Of a DNA stretch of 64,000 nucleotides, positions 1 to 8,006 are shown one piece after another (the stretch's first letter is position 1; every line of letters starts with the position of its first letter). The notes beneath the pieces are model-generated. The model worked only from the letters and a program-made list of their open reading frames with translations, was not told where the DNA came from and ran no database searches. Made by a program: the position numbers and the translations under genes. The DNA is from Pseudoalteromonas rubra (GTDB lineage Bacteria; Pseudomonadota; Gammaproteobacteria; Enterobacterales; Alteromonadaceae). Location of the stretch: positions 1 to 64,000 of the forward strand of contig NZ_JXYA01000024.1 in assembly GCF_000967655.1 (NCBI RefSeq). The letters are read 5' to 3'.

Positions 1-540
1 GGCAATCGACGTTCCCTGGTTTGTTAGTAACTCGCTATGGTTGCCGACCGTGCCTTGAACTGAGTTTAATTGTGAGTTTGCTGTTGCCAGGCTTGATTGT
101 ACGCTATTTAGCTGGCTGCTTAGCCCCTCAAGGCTGCTGTTTTGTGCGGCTAATGCACTGGCCAGTTCGCCATAATAAACGGTGTGGTTGGCCGTTGTGG
201 TTTGCAGCTCAGTAAGCTGCTCAGATTGAGTTGTAGCCAGCGTCTGAAGTGCGCTGATGTTATTACCGTGCGTTGTTAGTGTGTTGCCGGCCGATGTCAG
301 TGTTTGATTCTGCTGTTCGATATCTTGTGTCAGTTGCACCAATGTGCCATTGAGTGTGCTTACCTGGGCTTGGGTATCATCTTGTGTCTTGGTGATGGCT
401 TGTAACAGGTAGTTGAAGTTTTCATTGACTTCAGCAGCTTTTGCAGGGGTATTTGCCTGGAACGTGTGCGGCAGTTGTTGTTCGTTGGCTTGCGCACTAA
501 ATGTTGCGGCAATGACGCAGGGTAGAAGTAGCTTTTTCAT
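1..540 (-). CDS. Secreted coiled-coil / fibre-like protein, C-terminus outside the window
   Basis: The frame is open from an ATG at 540 down to the left edge (180 codons visible), so this is the N-terminal part of a longer protein. The start begins MKKLLLPCVIAATFSAQANE, a signal peptide with probable cleavage after residue 18 (AQA|N). A stretch HTFQANTPAKAAEVNENF follows, a pattern I associate with secreted repeat proteins of marine gammaproteobacteria. The rest is rich in Gln, Thr, Ser, Asn and Leu with heptad-like spacing and no Cys after the signal, as in trimeric coiled-coil stalks or tail-fibre-like proteins. GGAAAACA precedes the start as a plausible ribosome site. Function is unknown; export to the periplasm or cell surface is likely. 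The visible part holds no catalytic motif. Confidence 0.75.
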   Translation of the reverse strand, partial: MKKLLLPCVIAATFSAQANEQQLPHTFQANTPAKAAEVNENFNYLLQAITKTQDDTQAQVSTLNGTLVQLTQDIEQQNQTLTSAGNTLTTHGNNISALQTLATTQSEQLTELQTTTANHTVYYGELASALAAQNSSLEGLSSQLNSVQSSLATANSQLNSVQGTVGNHSELLTNQGTSIA

Positions 541-718
541 TGTTTTCCTTAGGTTATTTTCTCCTGTAATGCGGATTTTACCCGTTTTAGAGATGAAAAA
601 ACAATGGCAAAATTATGCGCAACCTGTTAATTGAATGGTTACTTTAATCCAATATATGGCCGTTGTTGTATTGGCAAGATGTGCGTCAACATAGTGTGTT
701 TTTTGTTTTTAGGTGAGC

Positions 719-1312
719 TTAACGCTCACCACCGTGGGTCATTTTCAGTAATGTCCGATCGCGTTTGACCAAATGGTGATACAGCGCGGCTGCGATATGG
801 CCGAGGATCAATATCCAGATCAGCCAGGCGCCCAGAATCTCCTTATGAATAAAGTCGATGGGCTTTTCAAATTCGGCAAATGACAGGCCCATGCCTTGCT
901 CGACGAGTGCTGTGAATAGCGCGGTACTTTCAAATTTAGTAATATCGAATAAAAAGAAGAACTCGGTATCTACGCCCGTACCAATATAGCCCGTTAGCGG
1001 GGCAATGATCATCACTGCATACAAGGCGTAGTGCCCAAGATGCGCTGCCAGGTGTTCTATGCGGGTGCCGGGTTCTGCTGTGGGTTGGGTATTCAGCCAG
1101 CGCCAGATGAGCCGCAGTGCAACAATCACCGCTATCGAAACACCGAATGACAAATGCAGCTGTAACGCGGTCCAGTTTTGTGGGGTTTTGGCTTCAGTAA
1201 ACCACTGACGGTAATAGACGCTGACATAGGCGGCGAGAAACAGCAAGGCGGTGCCCCAGTGTAGCCATTTCGCAATGGTGCCGTAGTCTCGTGCCGTGTT
1301 TTTCATACTCAC
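719..1312 (-). CDS. Cytochrome b561 family protein
   Basis: A 197-residue integral membrane protein of the bacterial cytochrome b561 family, which binds two b hemes in a four-helix bundle and moves electrons between quinol and other acceptors in the inner membrane. The visible pattern is typical: KWLHWG near residue 17 (first heme-ligand His), a second His in LQLHLSFG in the next helix, the HLGHYALY segment before the third helix, and LGHIAAALYHHLVKRD at the end of the fourth. Length matches the family. GTG at 1312 is chosen because GGAG lies 7 bases upstream of it; ATG at 1306 is the alternative. The physiological partner cannot be told from the context. The neighbouring genes are unrelated. 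Confidence 0.9.
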   Translation of the reverse strand: MSMKNTARDYGTIAKWLHWGTALLFLAAYVSVYYRQWFTEAKTPQNWTALQLHLSFGVSIAVIVALRLIWRWLNTQPTAEPGTRIEHLAAHLGHYALYAVMIIAPLTGYIGTGVDTEFFFLFDITKFESTALFTALVEQGMGLSFAEFEKPIDFIHKEILGAWLIWILILGHIAAALYHHLVKRDRTLLKMTHGGER

Positions 1313-1551
1313 AGGTTTGCTCCAGATAAAAACTTGTTATTGCCAGCGATGGTAGCAGCTTGATGTGAGAATGAATGCAACAAAGATCCGGATAAAGCGT
1401 TCTGTTTTTGAGAACACTGCTTTTAATGCGCTGAGTTTTATGGGCTTTAACCAGGCGTGTACAAAACGTGCAAAATCCAGTGCTCAGGGCTGCTTTTCAT
1501 TTGTCCTGCTATACTGCAACCGGACAGCAGCATCAAATACCTGGAGGTCGC

Positions 1552-2631
1552 TTGCGTACGTTAACCTTAGTGTCTTTGTCGGGATGGCCCGGCATCATTG
1601 AGCGCATTGGTCAGTCTACTGGGCAAAAAGTGTGGCATGCGTTGGTGGCTTTACTGTCGCAAAATGCGCAATTTGGCTTACAGCAGGACATTTTTGAGCT
1701 GGGCGAGCTGTGGTTCGAATCCGAACAATTTGGCTCCCCGACGCAGGCACAGCAGGCGTTGAGTCAGGCTGTTGCGCAACTGCTGCTCAGTGAGTTAGAT
1801 TGTCAGCTGGTGCATGAAGCGGAAATTCAGGTAAGCTCAGCCGCCGTGACTGAGCAGGTCGCGCAGGAGCAGAGTATTCGCTCAGATGCGGCCTGTGCAC
1901 TAAACGCACTTTACCCGGATAGTAAAGAGGATCTGCTGAGGGTATTTGCCAACAAAAACCTGCTGCCTTACTGGCAGTCCATTCAGCGGGTGCAAAGTGA
2001 GGGCATATTTGGTTATGAAGCCTTGATCCGCGGACCAAAAGCGTCGCCTTTGCACCGTGCGGATAAACTCTTTGGCGCTGCCATGGCGCAGGGGCAGCAG
2101 TTTGAGATGGAAAAGCTGGCGCTGAACACCCATCTGGCCACCCATGCGCGTCATTGTGAGCATCAAGGCGCGCAGAGGTTAACCGTCAACCTCTCTCCGG
2201 GTTTGCTGTTTGATAATGAGGTATCAGAGACACTACAACATTACCCATATGCGCATCTGCTGTGCATTGAACTGACAGAGCACCTGCCGGTGGATGACTG
2301 GGCGTCCGTCAAAGCAAAAATGGCTGAGCTGCGTCAGCTGGGTTATACCTTCTGGCTCGATGATGTTGGCTGTGGTTTCTTTGAACTGACCTTGATCAAT
2401 ACCGTTAAGCCCGATGTAGTGAAGCTGTGCATTACCATTATCAGTCGCCTGGACTATGGCGCTGAGATCATCGACGAGATAAGGCAAGTGGTTGATACGG
2501 TACATTTGTATGGTGGCAAGGTGCTGGCAGAAGGCATAGAAACGCCCCAGCAGCTGGATATTGCCAAACAGCTGGGGGTGGATTATGCGCAGGGGTATTT
2601 GTTTGATAAACCCAAAGAGGCTGGGCTGTGA
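1552..2631 (+). CDS. EAL-domain cyclic-di-GMP phosphodiesterase
   Basis: The C-terminal two thirds form an EAL domain, which hydrolyses cyclic-di-GMP to pGpG. The catalytic set looks complete: YEALIRG (EAL at about residue 156), the Asn in TVNLSPG, Glu in ELTEHL, the double Asp in LDDVG, Lys in VVKLC, Glu in AEGIET and QGYLF near the end. DDVG replaces the more usual DDFG. The first 120 residues show no motif I recognise and may be a sensor or a degenerate partner domain. The frame is open from 1468, but GGAGG at 1543-1547 favours the TTG at 1552 (spacing 4, rather short); GTG at 1570 is also possible. The protein looks soluble. It is probably an active phosphodiesterase affecting motility or biofilm. 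Confidence 0.85.
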   Translation: MRTLTLVSLSGWPGIIERIGQSTGQKVWHALVALLSQNAQFGLQQDIFELGELWFESEQFGSPTQAQQALSQAVAQLLLSELDCQLVHEAEIQVSSAAVTEQVAQEQSIRSDAACALNALYPDSKEDLLRVFANKNLLPYWQSIQRVQSEGIFGYEALIRGPKASPLHRADKLFGAAMAQGQQFEMEKLALNTHLATHARHCEHQGAQRLTVNLSPGLLFDNEVSETLQHYPYAHLLCIELTEHLPVDDWASVKAKMAELRQLGYTFWLDDVGCGFFELTLINTVKPDVVKLCITIISRLDYGAEIIDEIRQVVDTVHLYGGKVLAEGIETPQQLDIAKQLGVDYAQGYLFDKPKEAGL

Positions 2632-2726
2632 TTAGATAAATAGGAGCCTTAGTCAGGTACTTTCTAATTCAGGGAACAAAAAGTATACTGCTGATTTTAG
2701 CCGGTGCCGATGATAGGAGTCTTAAC

Positions 2727-3230
2727 ATGCAGTGTCCCAGAACCTCATACCCGTTGAAGCCAGCCAAAGTGGGTGGCATTGTGGTGTATATATCCGAGCG
2801 CAGTGGGGGGGTCTTTTTCGACAACCTGGTGCTGAGCAACTTTACCAACCCGGCTGATGTGCGTGCAGAAGTGCTGGCGAAACATCTGCGACAGTTTTCT
2901 GCCCCACTGGGTGATGAAAACGCGCGAGTCAATTGTCCGAAGTGTCCACAAATCGTTATGATGCGGCGCTACTTTAGTCCGTTACGGGTCGTTGAAATTG
3001 ACGAGTGTCCGGGTTGTGGCGGGATCTGGCTTGATACCGGCGAACTGGACAAGTTGCACGAAAACCACCTTAGCGCCAAAGAACGTGAATTGTTGCGGAT
3101 CAAAATGCTTGAAGAGCATCAAGTCTTTCATATTGACAGCCCGAGGCACTATAAATTATCGCAACCGGGTGAGCGCAGTAACCTAGAAAAAGTGTTTGCG
3201 ATAGCCGCAGATGTGCTCAGTGATGATTAA
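2727..3230 (+). CDS. Zinc-ribbon (TFIIB-type) domain protein
   Basis: A 167-residue soluble protein. A four-Cys zinc ribbon is visible at residues 70-97: NCPKC followed by DECPGCGGIWLDTGELDKL, the signature of the zf-TFIIB family common in small bacterial proteins of unknown role. The N-terminus starts MQCPR, so a degenerate first ribbon may exist. An AGGAG sequence 7 bases before the ATG at 2727 supports this start. The gene stands alone, about 95 bases after the EAL gene on the same strand, so co-transcription is possible. Members of the family are annotated only by the zinc-binding motif, and I do not assign a function. Confidence 0.8.
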   Translation: MQCPRTSYPLKPAKVGGIVVYISERSGGVFFDNLVLSNFTNPADVRAEVLAKHLRQFSAPLGDENARVNCPKCPQIVMMRRYFSPLRVVEIDECPGCGGIWLDTGELDKLHENHLSAKERELLRIKMLEEHQVFHIDSPRHYKLSQPGERSNLEKVFAIAADVLSDD

Positions 3231-3274
3231 TTCTGTGGGGCGTTTACCTCGCAGAATCGCTGTTAGATCACGCC

Positions 3275-3451
3275 CTAACCATTAATATCCAACAACATGC
3301 CTACAGCGACACCGATTGCGATACCCAGCGCAACCCCGTTGCCGATATCACCGGAAGAAACGCCAATGGCGGTGCCAACGGCCACTCCGGTGACCATACT
3401 GACGCCAATTTTGCTGGCGGCTTTTTTACGGGTTTCTTTATCTGTTTTCAT
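3275..3451 (-). CDS. Small glycine-zipper membrane protein
   Basis: A 58-residue peptide with a short charged N-terminus (MKTDKETRKKAASK) followed by two Gly/Ala/Val-rich hydrophobic stretches with GxxxG spacing (GVAVGTAIGV, GVALGIAIGVAVG) and a short acidic tail. This is the look of glycine-zipper proteins, which pack helices in membranes. AAGGAGTGA lies 5 bases upstream of the ATG at 3451 and is a near-perfect ribosome site, so this start is preferred over a longer in-frame start at 3472. It stands alone on the minus strand, convergent with the zinc-ribbon gene. Function is unknown; a stress-related inner-membrane or toxin-like peptide is possible but not shown by the sequence. Confidence 0.7.
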   Translation of the reverse strand: MKTDKETRKKAASKIGVSMVTGVAVGTAIGVSSGDIGNGVALGIAIGVAVGMLLDING

Positions 3452-3586
3452 GATTTCACTCCTTAAAGTCACGAGCGATTAATTTATCACCAAATGATGC
3501 GATGTGCCATTTATTTAAACACTCTTTTATGACAAAGACAGCAGGGAGCGCTGCAAAAGCAAAGATAAGTTGTGAGGAGCAATTAA

Positions 3587-3615
3587 AGCCACTGTAAACG
3601 GGGTTTACAGTGGCT
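3587..3615 (-). terminator. Rho-independent terminator of the pirin-yqjG unit
   Basis: A perfect 13-base inverted repeat (AGCCACTGTAAAC / GTTTACAGTGGCT) with a 3-base loop lies 12 bases after the stop of the yqjG-like gene. Read on the minus strand the stem is followed by TTTAATT. It closes the minus-strand pair. Confidence 0.8.
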
Positions 3616-3626
3616 GTTTACGGTGC

Positions 3627-4598
3627 TTATCCGCGATTGTGCGGCTGGGTGTAGTCGATATCCGGGCCGACCGGCACCACTTGCGTTGGATTGATCATGG
3701 TGTGGCTAAAGTAGTAATGGCGCTTGATATGGTAAAAATCCACCGTCTCGGCGACATTCGGCCACTGATAAAGCTCACGGATATAACCGGCCAGGTTGGG
3801 ATAGTCTTCAATCTGTTTCAGGTTACACTTAAAGTGACCGTGATAGACGCTATCGAAGCGGATCAGCGTGGTAAATAATCGCCAGTCGGCCTCCGTGAGT
3901 GTATCGCCGACCAGATAGCGTTGCGTGCTCAATCGCTGCTCTAACTGTTCGAGCGCCTCAAACAGTGCTTGTACTGCCTCTTCATAGGCCGCCTGCTCGG
4001 TGGCAAACCCGGCTTTGTATACCCCGTTATTGATTTTATGGTAAACAAACTCATTGATATCATTGATGTCCTGGCGCAGTGCCTCGGGGTAGTAATCATC
4101 GGTGTTGCCGGTCAGCTCATTAAATGCTGAATTAAACATGCGAATGATCTCGCTCGACTCATTACTGACAATGCGCTGTGTTTGTTTATCCCACAAGACA
4201 GGCACAGTGACACGGCCTGAATAGTCAGCCTTGTTGCGCGTATACAACTGGTGCATATAGCTTTGCTCAAACAGGGCATCGCCGCTGCTGCCGGTTGCTT
4301 TATCAAAGGTCCAGCCATGTTCGAGCATATCCGGGCTGACCACAGATACATCAATGTGTGCCTCAAGTTGCTTTAACTTTCTGAAGATCAGAGTACGGTG
4401 CGCCCAGGGACAGGCCAGCGATACGTACAAATGGTAGCGGCCAGATTCGGCTTTAAAGCCACTGTCGCCGGTTGGCCCGGCGCTGCCATCGGCCGTTACC
4501 CAGTTGCGCAGTTGCGCGTCTTCGCGTTTAAACTTGCCCTGGTTGCTTTTGGTGTCGTACCAGACGTCATGCCACTTACCTTCAATTAATCGTCCCAT
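3627..4598 (-). CDS. yqjG: Glutathionyl-hydroquinone reductase, YqjG/PcpF family (Xi-class GST)
   Basis: A 323-residue protein of the usual family length. The family removes glutathione from glutathionyl-hydroquinones, using a Cys in a CPWA motif. Here LACPWAHRTL places the catalytic Cys at residue 63. The N-terminal part has a thioredoxin-like fold and the C-terminal helical part shows GST-C features (YLVGDTLTEADWRLFTTLIRFD) and the family ending with HYYFSHTMINPTQVVPVGP. The enzyme is cytoplasmic. It starts with ATG at 4598, 44 bases after the pirin gene on the same strand, and the two probably share one transcript ending at the hairpin at 3587-3615. Pirin and YqjG both deal with oxidised aromatics or redox stress, so the pairing is sensible. 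Confidence 0.92.
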   Translation of the reverse strand: MGRLIEGKWHDVWYDTKSNQGKFKREDAQLRNWVTADGSAGPTGDSGFKAESGRYHLYVSLACPWAHRTLIFRKLKQLEAHIDVSVVSPDMLEHGWTFDKATGSSGDALFEQSYMHQLYTRNKADYSGRVTVPVLWDKQTQRIVSNESSEIIRMFNSAFNELTGNTDDYYPEALRQDINDINEFVYHKINNGVYKAGFATEQAAYEEAVQALFEALEQLEQRLSTQRYLVGDTLTEADWRLFTTLIRFDSVYHGHFKCNLKQIEDYPNLAGYIRELYQWPNVAETVDFYHIKRHYYFSHTMINPTQVVPVGPDIDYTQPHNRG

Positions 4599-4642
4599 TG
4601 TCTTGTCCTCTTAATTTGTTTAAATCTTTACTGCGCTGTGTT

Positions 4643-5479
4643 TTAGATGCTACCGAATTTGCCGGCATGATAGTCACGCACGGCCTGTTGCAGCTCTTCC
4701 TGGGTATTCATCACAAACGGACCCATATGGGCTATTTTTTCTCCGATTGGCTGACCTGCCAGTACCAGTAAGCCAGCGCCCTGGGCACCACTTTGCAGTG
4801 TGACCGGGTGGGCCGGGTCCAGCTCCAACTGATAAGTGGCGCTCAGACGCGTGTCTGCCAATGTGCCGCTGTGAATGTAAATAAGCACTTTGCCGTAGCC
4901 CGACATATCCAGCGTGATCTGCTGATCTGCTGGCAAAGTAACATCGGCAATGGCGCCATTTCCGGCTAAGTCATTCAATGGCGATTGGACAGTTTGCCCG
5001 TCCAGTTGCCAGCTGCCTGCCAGCGCTTTAAGCTCTGCGCCGGAGTTGGTGGTGATCACGGGAGCCTTGTGCTCGGTTGTGTCCTGATAGCGGGGCGCTC
5101 GCATTTTGTCCTTGGCTGGCATATTGAGCCAGATCTGAAAACCATGCATGCCCTGTTCGGCGTCACTGAGTGGCATTTCAGAATGGATCACGCCGCGTCC
5201 GGTGCTCATCCATTGCACATCACCGGCGCGAATGGCCTTTTTATTGCCCATCTGATCCTGATGCTCAAAGCCGCCCTTACGAATGTAGGTAAAAGTTTCA
5301 ATACCGCGATGCGGGTGGGGCGGAAAGCCCGCCATATAGTCGCTGCTGTTGTCTGATTTCAGTTCATCGATCATCAAAAAGGGATCTAAACTTTTGCCAT
5401 CGAAGCCTGCTATTCGGCTGATGTTCACGCCTGCGCCATCCTGCGTAGCCTGCGCTTTATTGATACGAATAATTTGCAT
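4643..5479 (-). CDS. Pirin family protein (bicupin, quercetinase-like)
   Basis: A 278-residue two-cupin protein. Metal-binding residues typical of pirins are visible: His55 and His57 in PHPHRGIETFTY, then His99 and Glu101 in GRGVIHSEMP. FQIWLNMPAKDKM and the C-terminal GQPIGEKIAHMGPFVMNT segment also match the family. Bacterial pirins such as YhhW bind iron or another metal and can open flavonols such as quercetin; others act as redox-sensitive interactors of enzymes. The ATG at 5479 is followed by IIRINKAQATQDGAG, as in other pirins. It is the first gene of a likely two-gene unit with the downstream yqjG-like gene. The 240 bases upstream separate it from a divergent gene and must hold both promoters. 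Confidence 0.9.
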   Translation of the reverse strand: MQIIRINKAQATQDGAGVNISRIAGFDGKSLDPFLMIDELKSDNSSDYMAGFPPHPHRGIETFTYIRKGGFEHQDQMGNKKAIRAGDVQWMSTGRGVIHSEMPLSDAEQGMHGFQIWLNMPAKDKMRAPRYQDTTEHKAPVITTNSGAELKALAGSWQLDGQTVQSPLNDLAGNGAIADVTLPADQQITLDMSGYGKVLIYIHSGTLADTRLSATYQLELDPAHPVTLQSGAQGAGLLVLAGQPIGEKIAHMGPFVMNTQEELQQAVRDYHAGKFGSI

Positions 5480-5722
5480 AAAAACCTCGTTGCCTGCGCT
5501 ATCAGTTAAAGTTAGTCCAATGCGCTGTGTTTGCCTGATGAGTTCACTTTAGCAATGGCAATGCGAGAATGAAATTTGCAAATATTGAAGGTTTTGTTCG
5601 ATTTAATAGAATTTAAACTGTTCAGGAGCCGCTCAGTTTACGGGTTAGATACTGGCGGCGTATAATAATAAGGTACGCTTGAGTGCGACCAACAGTGAAA
5701 GACCCAATTTAAGGAAAGCACA

Positions 5723-6688
5723 ATGAATAAAATCGGATTACTTGCTGCTGTGGTGAGTGTTGTTTTGCAGGCTCCCGTTGCTGCAAAGGCATCTGAGCCA
5801 CGCTGGCAGTGCAATGAGCAGGCGCTGGTGTTTAATAATAAAGCCGAAAATAACTTACATGCCTATCTGAGCTTTCTGGCGCGCAACCCCAGCGCATTTC
5901 CGGACGGATTGAACGCACAGGACAGGCAAAAGTGGCATGCCGCCATCGCGCAATATCAGTTACATACAAGCCAGCCCAGGTTCCACCCTCTGTTCAGTGA
6001 CTCGCAACTAAGTGAGCTGACGGAGCATCTGTTTGATGCCAACAGTGCGGTGACCGACTTGCCAGTCAACGACCTGACGCGCGGCTATTTTGCGGTGATG
6101 AGCAGCTACCGGGACGAGATATGGCCGCAACATCGGGCTCAGAATCAGGCCTGGACGCAGCAAAGCATCGCATTGCTTGATAAGTATGGCGAACAGGTTT
6201 GTTCGCGACTGAGTGATATATTTGGGACCCGTGTGATTGTGGCGCAGCAGCATCGCGTTTTAACCGTTGCCCGGCCGTTTACACACGGCGGTGCTTTTAC
6301 CTCTGGCAGGAACTTGATCACCTTTATCAATAGCTATCAGGCAGGTTTTAAAGATTGGTTTGCACTCGAAATGTTGTTTCATGAGGTAGCACACACCAGC
6401 TTTCCGGATTCTCCTTTGTATCAGGCGCTGCAAAGCCGGGCCAAAGAGCAAGGCAAGCAGGCTGAATTTAAGTCATTGTGGCACCCCATGCTGTTTTACA
6501 TTGTTGGTGAGGTAACCCGACAGACGCTCGCCGAACAGGGGCATGCCTTTGTGCCCTATGCGCACTGGAAGGGGTTATATAAAAACCGCCAGGACCCGCT
6601 TGCTAAACTAAACCAATATTGGCAGCCCTATATGGCAGGTCAGGTGTCGCAGCAGCAGGCCATTAATAATCTGATAGACGCTCTGTAA
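5723..6688 (+). CDS. Secreted protein with HEVAH zinc-metalloprotease-like motif
   Basis: A 321-residue protein with a clear signal peptide (MNKIGLLAAVVSVVLQAPVA, then AKA|S, cleavage after about residue 23). The mature part contains HEVAH at residues 220-224 in LEMLFHEVAHTSF, matching the HExxH zinc-binding and catalytic motif of metallopeptidases. A Glu in VGEVTRQTLAE about 36 residues later could be the third ligand. There is no pro-domain or other motif that I can place in a named family. AAGGAAAG upstream of the ATG supports the start. It stands alone, divergent from the pirin unit, and is probably periplasmic. Protease activity is an inference from the motif only. Confidence 0.75.
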   Translation: MNKIGLLAAVVSVVLQAPVAAKASEPRWQCNEQALVFNNKAENNLHAYLSFLARNPSAFPDGLNAQDRQKWHAAIAQYQLHTSQPRFHPLFSDSQLSELTEHLFDANSAVTDLPVNDLTRGYFAVMSSYRDEIWPQHRAQNQAWTQQSIALLDKYGEQVCSRLSDIFGTRVIVAQQHRVLTVARPFTHGGAFTSGRNLITFINSYQAGFKDWFALEMLFHEVAHTSFPDSPLYQALQSRAKEQGKQAEFKSLWHPMLFYIVGEVTRQTLAEQGHAFVPYAHWKGLYKNRQDPLAKLNQYWQPYMAGQVSQQQAINNLIDAL

Positions 6689-6706
6689 CGAACAAAATAA
6701 TAGTCT

Positions 6707-6758
6707 CCTGCCTTGACCGAACTTAAAATGTGGCATTTACTTTAGTCGGTTTGGCAGG
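6707..6758 (+). terminator. Imperfect inverted repeat after the HEVAH gene
   Basis: CCTGCCTTGACCGA at 6707-6720 faces TCGGTTTGGCAGG at 6746-6758, an imperfect stem with a loop of about 25 bases, 19 bases after the stop codon. There is no strong U-tract, so it is a weak terminator candidate or simply a transcript-end hairpin. Confidence 0.35.
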
Positions 6759-6772
6759 CTGAGCTGCGCAGA

Positions 6773-6801
6773 TTGTTGCAACGCGCCGTTTCAGTTACAC
6801 T
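6773..6801 (+). promoter_or_regulatory. Possible sigma-70 promoter of the ParB-like gene
   Basis: TTGTTG at 6773-6778 and TACACT at 6796-6801 are separated by 17 bases, about 100 bases before the ParB-like start. The match to the consensus is only moderate. Confidence 0.35.
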
Positions 6802-6869
6802 AAAGCCGAGAGTCAATGCGCCAGTGACAAAGGAGAGGACCCCCTGTTTTTAGCTGCTGGTGAGTGCCT

Positions 6870-6890
6870 TACTGACGGCCTGAGTCAGTA
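6870..6890. promoter_or_regulatory. Palindromic operator-like site
   Basis: TACTGAC (6870-6876) and GTCAGTA (6884-6890) form a perfect 7-base inverted repeat with a 7-base spacer, ending 18 bases before the ParB-like start and downstream of the candidate promoter. The position fits an autoregulatory operator or a small parS-like site. This is inference. Confidence 0.4.
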
Positions 6891-6908
6891 GTCAACAGAG
6901 TGATCATT

Positions 6909-7976
6909 ATGTTAGAGCAAATGCTGCTGAGCAACCTGAACAATAAAACCGAACTCAATGATGAGTCTTTTGAATACAAAAGCATTTTTCTAAGCTCCGT
7001 TGTACCAGACCCGACCAATGGCCGGTTTTTACCCTCGATTTTTATCAGTGATGAAGACGCGCGTTTATTTGTGGCGCGCAAGCTGAGCAAAGCACAGCTG
7101 ACCAAGCTGTACCAGGGAGAAGACCATGTGCTGATCGGCAAATCGATTATCATTAATTGTCTGAAGCACGGCACAGAAGACTGGAAGCGTGCGTCTCAGA
7201 CCATAGAGTCAATCATTGAGCTGGGCAATAACATTTCGGTCTCTGAGATGATCCAGGTGCCCACTGTATATCCTCTCGAGGAAGGGCGCTTTCAAATTCT
7301 GACCGGCCACCGGCGTTTCTTTGCCCTGGTGTATGCCAAAGGATATGGGGCTGCCGCTCAGTTTAAGGTCTATGACAGTAAGCCCTTATTGACCAAGGTG
7401 AAGCAATTTCAGGAAAATGCCAGCCGCGAGGATCTGCCTCAGTATGGAAAGTTACAGGCCTTCACTCAGGCCATGATGGAAATTGAGCAACTTAACAAGG
7501 CACGCCTGCAAGCCGGGTTGTCTCGTCTTACAGTCAGGACGATTGTGCCTAAACTTGGTATTTCGATGGGCGCATATGATAACTACAATGTGTTGTCGCG
7601 CTACCCTGTTGTGATGTCGGCCTATGAGTGCGGGTGTAATTACTCTTTTGTTAAAATGAAGCGGCTGATCTTGTCGGTAGAATCGCAGTATAAAGCTGAG
7701 CACGACAAGTCGACCTTAAACGCACTGGATAAGCGCGCCATTTCAGATCTTATTGAGCAGCAGCTCAAATGCATTAAAAAACAGCCCGCAAAAAGCAACA
7801 CGCCGTTTATCACCACGTCATTCAGCTCGCCCACAGCACTGCAAAAGTTGCTGACGCAGGACGTTACCCAACTGGCATCGGGTGTCGACTGGTCAACACT
7901 CGACTGGCAGGATAAAAAAGCGGTTTCAGCGGCGCTGGAGCAAGTGCTTGCTCATCTCGAACAAGCCACGCAATAG
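6909..7976 (+). CDS. Orphan ParB/Spo0J-like N-terminal-domain protein
   Basis: A 355-residue soluble protein. Residues 110-165 resemble the ParB/Srx nucleotide-binding domain: the sequence around VPTVYPLEEGRFQILTGHRR has the GHRR box of ParB proteins (which bind CTP there), and QFQENASREDLPQYGKL matches the next conserved block (usually ENxxREDL). A helix-turn-helix-like region may follow (VRTIVPKLGISMGAYDNYNV). No parA gene is next to it, so it is not an ordinary partition operon; it could be a regulator or a remnant of an element. The frame opens at GTG 6900, but ATG at 6909 has AGAG upstream and is preferred. A palindrome lies just upstream and a hairpin right after the stop. Confidence 0.75.
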   Translation: MLEQMLLSNLNNKTELNDESFEYKSIFLSSVVPDPTNGRFLPSIFISDEDARLFVARKLSKAQLTKLYQGEDHVLIGKSIIINCLKHGTEDWKRASQTIESIIELGNNISVSEMIQVPTVYPLEEGRFQILTGHRRFFALVYAKGYGAAAQFKVYDSKPLLTKVKQFQENASREDLPQYGKLQAFTQAMMEIEQLNKARLQAGLSRLTVRTIVPKLGISMGAYDNYNVLSRYPVVMSAYECGCNYSFVKMKRLILSVESQYKAEHDKSTLNALDKRAISDLIEQQLKCIKKQPAKSNTPFITTSFSSPTALQKLLTQDVTQLASGVDWSTLDWQDKKAVSAALEQVLAHLEQATQ

Positions 7977-8006
7977 CGCGGCGTAATCCGCGCAGCCCTG
8001 GTTTTA
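7976..8006 (+). terminator. Terminator after the ParB-like gene
   Basis: GCGCGG / CCGCGC form a perfect 6-base stem (7976-7993, loop CGTAAT) beginning on the last base of the stop codon, with GGTTTT 7 bases further on. A second perfect hairpin (GACTGGT / ACCAGTC, 8022-8039) follows. Confidence 0.5.

Noticed and set aside
712-731. GGTGAGC / GCTCACC hairpin at the end of the cytochrome b561 gene, considered as a terminator
   Set aside because: Read in the direction of the gene the stem is followed by A-rich sequence, not a U-tract, and it overlaps the stop codon.
1365-1601. 78-codon frame upstream of and overlapping the EAL gene
   Set aside because: It overlaps the EAL frame, shows no motif, and has weaker start signals than the EAL start.
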